A stretch of DNA of 64,000 bases from Cololabis saira (taxonomy: Eukaryota; Chordata; Actinopteri; Beloniformes; Belonidae). Positions 23,693 to 33,036 of the stretch are shown in pieces (position 1 is the first letter of the stretch; every line of letters begins with the position of its first letter). The notes under the pieces are model-generated. The model saw nothing but the letters and a program-made list of their open reading frames with translations, did not search any database and was not told the DNA's origin. The translations under genes were made by a program, and so were the position numbers. The DNA lies in assembly GCF_033807715.1 (NCBI RefSeq), contig NC_084607.1, forward strand, positions 15,610,941 through 15,674,940, read 5' to 3'.

Positions 23693-25794
23693 GCATTTAT
23701 AATATGGGGTGTAGCCTTTTGATTGGTAATCTGCTTTCCCAATCGCTAGCTATCGTCACTTCCTCATCAATCGTCATTCTACGGAACTGTGGCTATTGAC
23801 TGACATAAGTTGGGCTTCCCATGCCTAGTTACCCATTTACGAGAAAAAAAGAAAAAAAAATACAAAAAAAAGAATTGAAAACTGCTCTTCAGAAAACCTA
23901 TGGGGTGACATTGTGGATAGTTTGTCCAGCAAGTCTATGATTCTCCTTGCAAAAATGTGTATGTACCGCCGGATAAAAGGGACATGCGCAAATTGGACCA
24001 GAGGGAATCTGTAATAAGGTTTGGTGAGCGGCCAGTCACCAGTCAGGCTAGAAATCTGCAATTTCTGGCCCCTGGTCGGTCAATAGGTGATTCTGTTCTA
24101 AGTATATGTACTAAAAATGAAAATCTTCAGGAGCGACTTCATTCACGCATTGTATGACTTCCGTGTGTACTGCTCACGTATATTTCTGCTGCTGCAGCTT
24201 CTCCCTCTCTATGCGCTCCTGCTCTCTCTTCTCTTTCTCTTTCTCCTTGCGGTCAGCGTGGAAGGACGATCCATCCACGTAGTCACTGGAGATGCCAAAA
24301 GCAGCACGAAGTCTGTCGTTCTTCTGCTGGTTGGCTGCTGCCAAGGCATGAGTTTCTGTCACACTGAGAGAACAAAAACACATTTCATCACCAAAACAAT
24401 GCATTTTATGCAAATTAGTTTGTGGGTGTGCTATATCTTTAATCAGCATGGGAAAGACAATAACTCATTAATATATATACATATTTTTTTTAAACAATCA
24501 GACATTCAATGGTAGCTACTGAAACTAAAATACCAAAATAACAATGATGAAAACGACCTTTTAAAAGTTGAAATATCACAGTAATGAAGTTACAAAGGGG
24601 TAATTGCACCCATTTTTGAAATTCTTGCTCAAAAGATCAATATTTTTATTCAACTAAAAAGGTATAGTTGAATACATCTGGTATCAAAGTGAAGGTAACA
24701 GGTGTGAAATTACAGCACAGGTGGACATTTTAATCACACACTACAGTAAATGAAAAGGGAAGCAAAGAGGGAAGAAAAAAAAATCATTGACAAAATGTCA
24801 CTTTTTGAATGCACCTCTTTGTATTTATATAGTGAAAACCTGAACAAATTCAACAATCATTCTATGAAATTAATCGCAAATTACTTGTAGTGAAATGAGC
24901 TGAGCAATGAATGTTGTAACGAGAGGTTAACTATCTGTCATCATGAGCAAATCTGACCACATACATACAATAACCATCTTGCTCCCTGAATGTTTTTAGC
25001 TTGTCGGCTGACCACTGACAGTCAACAAAATACTCAAATATATCAAGAATGTAAATCTGTGGCATTTTACTGATATTTTTTGTGAAATGCTCATCCCCTC
25101 CACTGACATCTATCGTCTTCCTGCCAACTTTGCTCATGAACCTACGTCTCTTGTTGACAGATTTTGCTTCATCACAGTCTCTGACGATGCAGGATCTGTG
25201 GCCACGACAAATTCTGCCAACTTTTTTTTTTCTTCCCACAAGTACATAATCCCTTTCACTGTAAAATATCATCCAACTCTCTCCCTGATTTTCTGAAGGC
25301 CATGTTGTGAAATATTATTCAGTTTTGCTGTACTCACGCTGGTTTCTGACCAGTGGTAGGAGGTGGCTCCTGCTTTTCCTGCAGCATCAAGCGGAAACTG
25401 TTCACCTTCTCTTCAATCTCCTCTGCAGAATACCTGTGTATCCAAATACAGGAAAGTGATTTAAAAAGGTACAAAAGCTAGTGTGACAGCATGCAATGTC
25501 ACAATTATTTTTCTCCAGCTGTAGTAATCTGGAACTTTAGTTTTACCCTTGTTCCTCCATCATGTCCTGCAGCTCAGCGCATTTGACCTCCAGCTGCCTC
25601 TTGCGTTGATGCTCCAGGATGTCAGCATTGGGCTGCCTGTTGAGCTGACTCTCCAGCCTTTCCCGGTCCTTCTCATCCCGCTCACCACCCCGGTCATCTC
25701 GAGGCTGCTTGACCCTCAGGCTTGACAAGTTACGCTGCACGTAGCCATTGGTGCCGCTGCCCCGAGGAGTTGTCAGGCCAATACCATTGTACAT
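11768..25794 (-). CDS. srrm2: SRRM2, serine/arginine repetitive matrix protein 2
   Basis: Spliceosome-associated nuclear-speckle scaffold protein. Minus-strand coding exons, 5' to 3': 25794-25547, 25433-25338, 24363-24178, 22604-22521, 22440-22372, 22280-22254, 22119-22006, 20808-20679, 20554-18423, 16327-15617, 15531-15463, 15078-14971, 11810-11768. All introns are GT-AG and the phases join to an open frame of about 1,338 codons. The start MYNGIGLTTPRGSGTNGYVQ and the cwf21 segment (residues ~53-101, ending EEIEEKVNSFRLMLQEK) match vertebrate SRRM2, as do FGISSDYVDGSSF and SLRESRSLSYSP near the end. The middle is RS/RSRSPRR repeats, poly-Ser and K-rich tracts. It is about half the human length. 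The ATG has an AACC context right after a splice acceptor. The first exons and the DSLRESRSLSYSP exon are secure. The last 43-nt exon is the least certain; reading on would instead stop at 14937. Confidence 0.93.
12230..12760. mobile_element. Probable degenerate transposon fragments
   Basis: A CGATTAACCGCATTTGCGAC stretch (12624-12643) resembles ends of fish DNA transposons that carry CGATTAA/CGCAATAT motifs. The neighbouring G-rich block (12430-12610) looks like another repeat. No target-site duplication was found. Both lie in the last proposed srrm2 intron. Confidence 0.35.
13440..13511 (+). mobile_element. LINE 3' tail with (ATCA)n
   Basis: GGGGATCAATAAAGTATCCA followed by ATCTATCAATCAATCAATCA is the typical L2/Rex-type fish LINE end with its microsatellite tail. 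The hAT element at 13512 inserted directly into this tail, and its target-site duplication (AATCAAAT) comes from it. Upstream sequence from about 13330 may be the LINE's 3' UTR. Confidence 0.65.
13512..13966. mobile_element. Non-autonomous hAT element, copy 1
   Basis: The terminal inverted repeats are TAGTGATGCACCGA and TCGGTGCATCACTA. The element is flanked by a perfect 8-bp target-site duplication AATCAAAT (13504-13511 and 13967-13974), the hAT hallmark. There is no transposase. The interior carries repeated TTCGG words near both ends. It is nearly identical to the element at 21029-21526 apart from internal gaps. It lies in the last proposed srrm2 intron. Confidence 0.93.
16690..17430 (+). 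mobile_element. LINE 3' end in srrm2 intron
   Basis: The frame at 16847-17059 reads VPRVSKCRFGGRVFCYQAPL then LWNQIPIWVKEADTTSIFK and TKLKTFLF. This is the C-terminal end of a Rex/RTE-like non-LTR reverse transcriptase. The tail is the usual fish retroposon end: AAAGCGTCTAGAGACAAC, ACGCTATATAAA and an A-rich TTGAATTGAA (17370-17430). It lies in sense on the plus strand, opposite to srrm2. Confidence 0.75.
17994..18366. mobile_element. MITE with ACCGTATTGGCCCGAATATA termini
   Basis: The left end ACCGTATTGGCCCGAATATA and the right end TATATTCGGGCCAATACGGT are essentially exact inverted repeats. The interior has no coding capacity. The superfamily is not certain, because the flanks give no clear duplication beyond 1-2 bases. 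It sits in the srrm2 intron, ending 57 bases from the large exon's donor. Confidence 0.8.
18423..20554 (-). CDS. srrm2: srrm2 large RS-domain exon
   Basis: This 2,132-bp exon encodes about 711 of the protein's residues. From the N-terminal side it has an RRRSRSIEMEK repeat array (about 20400-20150), mixed K/E/R-rich sequence and Ser-rich acidic runs (SSSSSSSSDSDSDSS near 19320-19440). It then has a PSPPPSPPRR-type proline segment and ends with seven copies of an 11-residue RSRSRSPRRxx unit (about 18720-18470). Such RS tracts are phosphorylated by SR kinases in the family and target nuclear speckles. The acceptor TTGTTGTGCAG and donor AAG|GTAAGT are both strong. Reading frames on the plus strand here are antisense shadows. 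Confidence 0.93.
18470..18720 (-). repeat. srrm2: 33-bp coding minisatellite, RSRSRSPRR(V/L)M units
   Basis: About seven direct repeats of 33 bp at the end of the large srrm2 exon encode PRSRSRSPRRL, PRSRSRSPRRV, four MRSRSRSPRRx units and IKSRSRSPKRR. Neighbouring units are almost identical in DNA, suggesting recent unit turnover rather than selection on protein alone. Confidence 0.9.
20155..20400 (-). repeat. srrm2: 33-bp coding minisatellite, RRRSRSIEMEK units
   Basis: Near the start of the large srrm2 exon, 11-residue units of the type RRRSRSIEMEK are repeated. They include shortened 7-residue copies (RSMEMEK, RSIEIEK). Full and short units alternate, as expected from slippage or unequal exchange within the array. 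Confidence 0.9.
21029..21526. mobile_element. Non-autonomous hAT element, copy 2
   Basis: This is the same family as 13512-13966: TAGTGATGCACCGA and TCGGTGCATCACTA ends and a perfect 8-bp duplication TTTTAAAG (21021-21028 and 21527-21534). It is 498 bp and keeps internal segments missing from copy 1, such as a stretch near 21290-21310. It lies in an srrm2 intron. Confidence 0.94.
22254..22280 (-). CDS. srrm2: srrm2 27-nt microexon
   Basis: Nine codons' worth of sequence (about REVSEDEDDR across the junctions) is flanked by TTCTTTTCAG and AG|GTAGGT. Being a multiple of three, it can be skipped without changing frame. It encodes an acidic patch between two lysine-rich segments. Confidence 0.8.
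23108..23690. other. srrm2 intron with a hAT-like end and (TA)n
   Basis: TTAGAGATGCAGTTATACCG at 23111 resembles a solo hAT-type terminus, but I found no partner end. A (TA)n tract lies at 23661-23690. No exon is recognised in the intron 22605-24177 apart from these. Confidence 0.35.
24931..25272 (-). other. Unrecognised 113-codon reading frame inside an srrm2 intron
   Basis: The frame is open on the same strand as srrm2 but lies between exons 25433-25338 and 24363-24178, and it does not join either in phase with SRRM2 similarity. It reads RICRGHRSCIVRDCDEAKSV then DIFEYFVDCQWSADKLKTFR. The second part faintly recalls the start of zinc-finger SWIM-type proteins seen in fish repeats, which would make it a captured fragment. 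There is no start context or splice support. Confidence 0.25.
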
Positions 25795-26799
25795 GGTTCT
25801 GTAAATTATAAAAGGAAAATATTTCAAGTGATTAAACAAAATTTAAGGGTTAGAGTTGTTCTGTTAATTAATGTGTCAACCTGATGTAAGGAGAACTCCC
25901 ATTTCATAAAAGTCTTACAACCATGAGCATCTACACACAGCACTAAAACACTGACCACACCAGAATCAGAATCACCAACAGTGATTGCGCCATTTGCCTT
26001 GGTAAACACACGACAAATCAAAGTTTAAACGCTTCATTCATGTCAAGTTATTACTTTTATGAAATACTTAGTAAATATAAAAGGCTGTAGCTTTTAGTTA
26101 ATGCACTTCAAGGTGTAGGGAGTAAGTATCATCAATGCTATGTTGTATTTGGCAAATACAGAGAAAGTAATCCAAGTCTGCACTTACATTAATTGGTTAC
26201 TCCACTTGTGAATGCTTCAACTTTGCAACAGATTTGATGAATAGAGATAATAGTTTGACTGGTTGTAAGAAACATTATACCAAACATATGACAGACACTA
26301 AAGGAAACAGTCTTCTTCAGCAAGATGACAATTTCCTGAAGTTTTAATGAAATGCCTGTATGCTTTGGTCAAAATGCCAGACACACTGTACGGCAGCTGG
26401 TTTTAGAGGGTGGAGGGAGCCACTTGACATCCAGTATGATGTTAAGCCAGGTGAATATAAAAATTTGAAGATTGGATAATTGTACTTTGATCCAAGTATG
26501 TGCTGTGTAATAAGGTCCTGCAAATCTCAACGGCTCAATCAATGTCATTTTCAGTTCTAGGTGGCCCCAAACAAAGTGGCAGGATTACTTTCTGTCAATT
26601 TTTCCTTTGGTCGTCACTTCAGACATAACAACCTTATATAATACACATAAAATTATTGCACACAAAGCATGTTCAAGGTCAACTGAAACATTTCAGGCAG
26701 ATGGCACAAAGCCTGGCTGTGCTCAGATTCCTTCCTTATTTTAAACCCATAGTCATAACATGTTTGCTGGATTCTCTTTAAACCATCACTAAGATTGTG

Positions 26800-27350
26800 G
26801 CACCAATTCACAAACAAAAAAGAAAAAACTTGTTCAGTGTTATTTCAAATTTTAAAAATAATGTTCAAAGCAAAAAATAGATCGTTACCAGAACAGTTAC
26901 AAAATTTGTTCATATTGGAGGATGAAGACAACAGACTTAAACATGATTTCAAACATACTTTTGCAAGGCTAAACATAAAACAAAGGTGTATTTCTGTTAC
27001 AGGTGTAAAATTATGGCATGGACAAAGCAAGGAACTGAGAGGTTGCACAAGTTTGTATCAACTTAAGAAAATGTTTAAAAAAGAGAAGATAAGTGCCTAC
27101 AAAAAAGAAGGGGAAAGAGAAAAAGAATAGATAGAGTGGTATTTTTTGTTTGTTTTCATGTTATAAATATGTGATAGATAGATTGGTGTTCAGTAAGTCA
27201 ACGTAACTGTATTAACAGAGAGGGGCAGGTATCATAAGTTTTCTTCTTCCTGCTCCTTTTTTTTCATGGTGATAATGTGTACTTCATGGAATTTTGTACA
27301 ACATTATTGAGAATATATACCATGAATGAAATAAATGAAATTATACAACT
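26800..27350 (+). mobile_element. LINE 3' end in srrm2 first intron
   Basis: The frame at 26863-27115 reads MFKAKNRSLPEQLQNLF then VKLWHGQSKELRGCTSLYQL and KKMFKKEKISAYKK. This matches the final part of Rex/RTE-like fish non-LTR reverse transcriptases (xLP..., LWN, FKK...). It is followed by a 3' UTR ending in GAATGAAATAAATGAAATTA. It is a truncated insertion with no RT core. Confidence 0.72.
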
Positions 27351-28101
27351 GTCTTTTTGTTTTTTGAATGGCAAAGCTGAAAAAAAGGATGTGTGCTCAC
27401 TATAAAATGGAATGTGATGTGTCCACATTAGTTAAGTGTAATCCGTGATAATTAACTAATCGTAATTTTTAAAAGAAACATTTAAAGGAATAAAGGGTGG
27501 ACGTTTCAAACTAAATATTTCAACATGATGACTTGGCTTTTCAAGCATCTTCAAACACCGAGGGCCTCCCTTTCATAAAATGGCAGACAGTAAAATCGTA
27601 GTCACTCGAGATAATTGTACAGTCTTTGTTTTTTGCCTTAAAGCAAAAGCTCCCGCCTGAACCTTTATACAATTATAGGTATAAAAGTGTGAAATCACTG
27701 CAACATCAGCACAAACCACGTTAACGACGGCCTTTTGTTGATAGTTTTATAGTTGGGCCCCATTTCCCGCTGTTCGTACGAGGAAAACACACTCGATCTG
27801 ATCTCTGGACTGTAATAAAAGTACTACAAAAGATGTATTAATTTAAATACTTTAATGTTTGTCGAGCATCAACACGTGCACCAGGTCAGGCCTTAATGGA
27901 GAAAACGACGAAAGGAACAACCTGATCAAAACAATCGGCCCATAAACGCTTTAAACCGGCAGTAGTGACTTAAACATTTCTAAACAGCGAGTGGATTCAA
28001 TGTTTAGACATTGTGTCGCCAGTGTTGAGAGAGAAAGGCCCGCAGACACATGAAGGTGCAGCTAAATAAACCCCAGGAAGCTAAAGGTAATTGTTACGTA
28101 C

Positions 28102-28260
28102 CAGCCTTTTCTCCTTAAGGAGAGAAAACACAGTCAGCGAAAATGTGGCGTTAGGCAACCTCCCGTAAAAACACACACCGAAATGGAGCCTTTTTGGAGA
28201 AATCACGTCTTTGAAAGTGTCGTAAAAAAAAGAGCTGCTAGCTCCTGTAGCTAACTAATC
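28102..28260 (-). other. srrm2: srrm2 5' untranslated first exon (approximate 5' end)
   Basis: A donor CTG|GTACGT lies at 28102/28101 on the minus strand. The coding exon at 25798 has an acceptor (TATAATTTACAG) four bases before the ATG, so an upstream non-coding exon is required. The sequence from 28102 to about 28260 is the best candidate, lying just downstream of the CRE/E-box cluster. The transcription start is estimated, not seen. Confidence 0.6.
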
Positions 28261-28289
28261 TATAACCACAGGGGGAGCGAGATGAACAC

Positions 28290-28318
28290 CACGTGACGTC
28301 ACACCTACGTCACCACGT
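28290..28318. promoter_or_regulatory. srrm2 promoter: E-box plus CRE
   Basis: CACGTG (28290-28295) overlaps a perfect CRE palindrome TGACGTCA (28294-28301). A second TACGTCA half-site lies at 28306-28312 and another CACGT at 28313-28317. CREB/ATF and bHLH factors bind these words. The position fits a core-promoter element for srrm2 on the minus strand. Confidence 0.6.
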
Positions 28319-28498
28319 TATACCACACGTTCAGGAGGCGAACGATTAGTTGTTATTAGCTGATATATCAAAGTATCTTTTATTTTAATCTCTTTCTGAA
28401 ATGTCGATGCCATTTGCCTTAAAAGGCCTTACTGTTTTTGTTATTAATTTTAGTTATGTTTACCTTGTAAACAGCTATCAAACCTGTGTGTTTATGTA

Positions 28499-29178
28499 CA
28501 GAGGTGTCAAAAGTATTCACATTCATTACTCAGGTAGAAGTATAGATACTAGAGTTTAAAAATACTCCTGTGGAAGTTGAAGTATCAAATCAAGTTTTTT
28601 ACTCAAGTAAAAAGTATTAAAAAAATAAATAAATAAAAAATAAAAGTATAAAAGTAAAAGTAATGTAAGAAGGGGGAAACCCATTAAGGACAAAAGCTAT
28701 TGAAAATGAATGCATCTTAGTATTGAGCATTAACGTGTGTTTCAGAGAGCAGGAGATATGATGACTAGTTGCCTATAAGTATTATAATGGTACAAAAAGT
28801 CAAACTTCAGAGGCATGTTATCATTTATCCTAACCTTTATTGGAATGTACATCCAAGTTTAGTTGCAGGAATCTGAGGGCAACGGATGTAAGAACAAAAC
28901 TGGACAAGAACATCTGTGCCACAACCACAACCAAATTCACTCTATCCGGATGGCGCAATTTAACTGGATAGTTTTTTTTAAAGGCCGAAATGAAATAGAG
29001 TAACGAGGCTGTTTTTAAAATGTAAGGAGTAAAAAGTACGGATAATTGCGTGAAAATGTAAGGAGTAAAAGTAAAAAGTTGTCTGAAAAATAATTACTCC
29101 AGTGAAATATAGATAACCAAAATTTCTTCTTAAGTAAGGTAACGAAGTATTTGTACTTCGTTACTTGACACCTCTCTG
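28499..29178. mobile_element. hAT-type element, CAGAGGTGTCAA termini
   Basis: It starts CAGAGGTGTCAAAAGTA and ends TTACTTGACACCTCTCTG. It is flanked by a perfect 8-bp duplication TTTATGTA (28491-28498, 29179-29186). The interior is built of AAGTAAAAGTA/TTACTC words, and I see no transposase. It lies about 200 bases upstream of the srrm2 promoter cluster. Confidence 0.9.
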
Positions 29179-29479
29179 TTTATGTATACGTATGTATATT
29201 CATCTCATGACCTGCCACTCAGCTTCCAGAATTTTTTAATTTTTTAAGTTTTCCTCAGACATCCATTCATATCAGACACTTGAAAAAATCATTCTGTAGT
29301 TAAGATCAGAAACACTACTGGAGTTGTTAAATTGTACTTTTTTTCATGCAATTATCCTACATCTTCTTCATTTTTCCTATCTTTCAATAATTCAGTATTC
29401 TTTTTCTTTTTCATGCTAAATTGTCTTTTTCTGTTTTATATTATGTATTTATATATTGTGTTTTTGCTTTGAAGTCAGC

Positions 29480-30120
29480 TGCTACAACTGCTGCTGTTAC
29501 TGCTGTTGTTATTGCTCTTATGTTTGTTTTATAAAGGGGAAGCATTTTCATAAGCCTTTTTGGCTTCCACCTCTCCTGCACAATGCTTCATTTGACCATT
29601 GTTTATTACTGTTTTGTTTTATGTGCAAATAAACTAAACTAAACTTAACTAAACCTTATTGTTTGTGTTATGTCTCTTGTTCATGATACCTCCAAAAAAT
29701 ATGTTCTATTTTCTTATATTGTATTGTATTTCCTCCAAAAGCAGCTTGTATAAATGTGTGTTTTTGTCCATAAATTGTGTTTGATAAAAAAAAAAGTTAC
29801 AATCATAGATATTACAACAGCTTGTGAAAGAAATGTACACATACCTGTCAAATAGAATCTCAATTTTGCAATTCTTTTCTAATAAAGAAGCTGAGAGCTT
29901 GAATTCTTTAAGTTTGCTATTGCACCAAAAGCGAAGGAAGTTCATTTTAAAATTCTTAATGGACTATACCCCTCTGCTGAATTTTGAAGACATTGATTTA
30001 ATTTTGACTACAACAACTGGTCTTTTTCTGATGAACATATTGAAACAACTGAACATTTATTTTATGATTAAAATTTTAAAAAATGCCCAGAGAAAACAAA
30101 AAAATGTTACATATCATTAA
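29480..30120 (+). mobile_element. LINE tail followed by a degenerate L1 fragment
   Basis: Around 29560-29655, GGCTTCCACCTCTCCTGCAC and GCAAATAAACTAAACTAAAC form a typical fish retroposon end. From about 29890-30070 broken frames give HFKILNGLYPSAEF and NWSFSDEHIETTEHLFYD, remnants of the L1 ORF2 C-terminal domain. Stops interrupt every frame. These are two dead fragments. Confidence 0.55.
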
Positions 30121-30177
30121 AAATGTGCATTTTTAAAATTAGAAGTAGCACAATTAATGTATTTATCTCTTGGTCAC

Positions 30178-31010
<833 letters not shown>

Positions 31011-31196
31011 CTTATCTCTTCTCTGAAATCATCTTTAAGAATATAAATAGTCGTTAAGGAAATGTTCTTTTTGTGGCACTTTGCATACCAAATTTTGTGA
31101 TCTTGCCGATCAGAAAAATGTATGGGGTACCTGGTGGGACAAGAAACATGAAAACACATTCATCATATTATATCACATTTGGTAAATGTTTGCGAG

Positions 31197-31560
31197 ACCC
31201 AGAGCACTGTAGCCAAAACCTCCAGACACAGAGACAGTTTCTTCCCCCAAGCTGTTGCTCTGAAGAACTCTCATCACTCATAGAGTCTCAGAGTAATCAA
31301 TCAATAACTGTGCAATAATAATAATAATAATAATAATAAGAATAAGAATAATAAGAATAATAAGAATAATAAGAATAACCACAATCATATGCAACCATGT
31401 CTACCTCTACTGCTGCACCTTTCACTTTTAAATTGTATATATGTTCATAAGAGCCATTTGTCTATTTACTGTACAATGAGTGAAAATAACTGAGTCAAAT
31501 TCCCTGTTGTGTTTGACCTGACTTGGCCAATCAACCTGATTCTGTTTCTGATTTGTTTAT
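31197..31560 (+). mobile_element. LINE 3' end (copy C), inverted relative to copy B
   Basis: This is the same element as copies A and B but in plus orientation: CAAAACCTCCAGACACAGAG through GCACCTTTCACTTTTAAATT to AACCTGATTCTGTTTCTGAT. The internal microsatellite is a degraded AATAAT/AAGAAT repeat at 31313-31378. With copy B it forms an inverted pair about 190 bases apart. Confidence 0.82.
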
Positions 31561-31749
31561 TTATATTTAGTTCATCCATATAGTACTAATTTAATTAATC
31601 AAAGGTCAGTAAAGGTAAGGAAATAAATTCATGAACTCGGATTTTTGAATCTCGGTCCTGGGGCTAAGTTTGTTGTTGTTTGTGTATATATTTTCAAGTA
31701 GAAATTCCTCCTACATCAATTAAAAACGTACCATATATCAATATTTAAT

Positions 31750-31906
31750 AAAGCTACGGCTAAAGGCTGATTTATGGTTCCGCGTTACACCAACGCAGAA
31801 CTTACGGCGTAGGGTGCGCGGCGACGCACACCGTACGGTGCCCATCGCCGCGTACCTTACGCCGTAGCATACGCCGTCGATTTAACGCGGAACCCAGCCT
31901 TTATAC
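31750..31906. mobile_element. Short GC-rich MITE
   Basis: The left end AAAGGCTGATTTATGGTTCC with GCGTTACACC is mirrored by the right end GATTTAACGCGGAACCCAGC CTTT. The centre is an imperfect palindrome of GGCGTA/TACGCC words. Its CpG density is much higher than the surroundings. A fragment of the same family lies at 3687-3750. Superfamily is uncertain (Harbinger-like guess). Confidence 0.7.
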
Positions 31907-31990
31907 ATAAAATCTGACGACTTTTGACCATGGATGTATTATAGAAACGCTTTTGACCATTCATTTTCCGCACAGCCATCAGTTACGAGA

Positions 31991-32845
31991 CAAAAAACTC
32001 AGTTTTTTTTTCTCAACTTTATTGAAGCAAAAGACATAGGTATACACAGAATTGAGAGCAACATCAGACATATGTGTATACAACATAAACTACACAATTA
32101 TACAGTCACAAATACGCCAGGGGAATTAGTCATTGACAAAGAAAAAAAAATTAAACAAATATCTTATATAGCTTACAAAGGTCATAAGTTTTAACAGCTT
32201 TTTTATTGTTTGATATATGCGGACAGCTCCGGAAAATTCGGCTTTTTATTTAAAAATGTGGATCTGTGGATATAGAATTTAGTTAAAATAACGAGCAAAT
32301 TGATCAAATAAAATTTACAGTTGAGATTCCTGTCAAATTCAATATACCCAAACAACACATTTTTCCAGCACAAATTAAACTGGGGGTAGATGTGATCTAC
32401 AATAAAGCGGGACAATTTACTCCACAGTTTTTTTGTGTACAGGCAAGACCAAAATAAATGAATCAGTGTTTCATTGGGAAAACCACAAAAAGTACAACTC
32501 ACATCAATGTCTTTCTTAAGTCTATGTAAATAATGATTGGTAGGATAGAATCTGTGTAGCATTTTAAAGGAAATCTCTTCGACTTTATTAGTTAGGAAAA
32601 ACTTCTGTGGTAATAGCCATACTTTTTCCCAATTAATTTTTCCAACAAAAGAAGACCAGTAAGATAGTGAAGAAAGTGTACTGATGATGTCTTGTTGAAA
32701 ATGCTTACGAATAATATTGTTTTTGTTCTTAGTGTTCCAAGAAAAACACATTTTTCCAACAGTAGTTTCAATTACATGCAGTAATACAGGGCAATTGTTA
32801 TTTAGTTTGAGATCTTTAAAAAGTGAAATAACCCAAAAAACTCAG
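31991..32845 (-). mobile_element. 5'-truncated L1 with intact target-site duplication
   Basis: The frame at 32751-32203 (minus) reads WEKVWLLPQKFFLTNKVEEI, MLHRFYPTNHYLHRLKKDID and VSCTFCGFPNETLIHLFWSC. This is the C-terminal region of a fish L1-type ORF2. The poly(A) tail appears as T-rich sequence at 32003-32012. The direct repeat CAAAAAACTCAG flanks it perfectly (31991-32002 and 32834-32845), so this is a target-primed insertion of about 830 bp. It ends only 25 bases before the arl6ip1 CRE. Confidence 0.88.
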
Positions 32846-32869
32846 TTACCCAGAAGGCACTTGGAACAG

Positions 32870-32893
32870 TGACGTCACTGGTCACATAAAAGC
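32870..32893 (+). promoter_or_regulatory. arl6ip1 promoter: CRE and TATA-like box
   Basis: TGACGTCA (32870-32877) is a perfect CRE palindrome, followed by CATAAAAG at 32886-32893 as a weak TATA-like element. The ATG lies about 145 bases downstream in an unspliced-looking first exon, which fits a start site near 32,915-32,930. Confidence 0.6.
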
Positions 32894-33036
32894 ATGCTGC
32901 CATCGCTCGACCATTTGAGACGTCGCGCGTTGAGACAGCAGGTGTAGCTAGTGTGAGCTGTGTCACCCTGTGGGTCGTTCCTTTGGGAGTTAAAGGACCT
33001 TTTAGTCAGGAAATCTAACCGACTTGCTTAGTAGCG

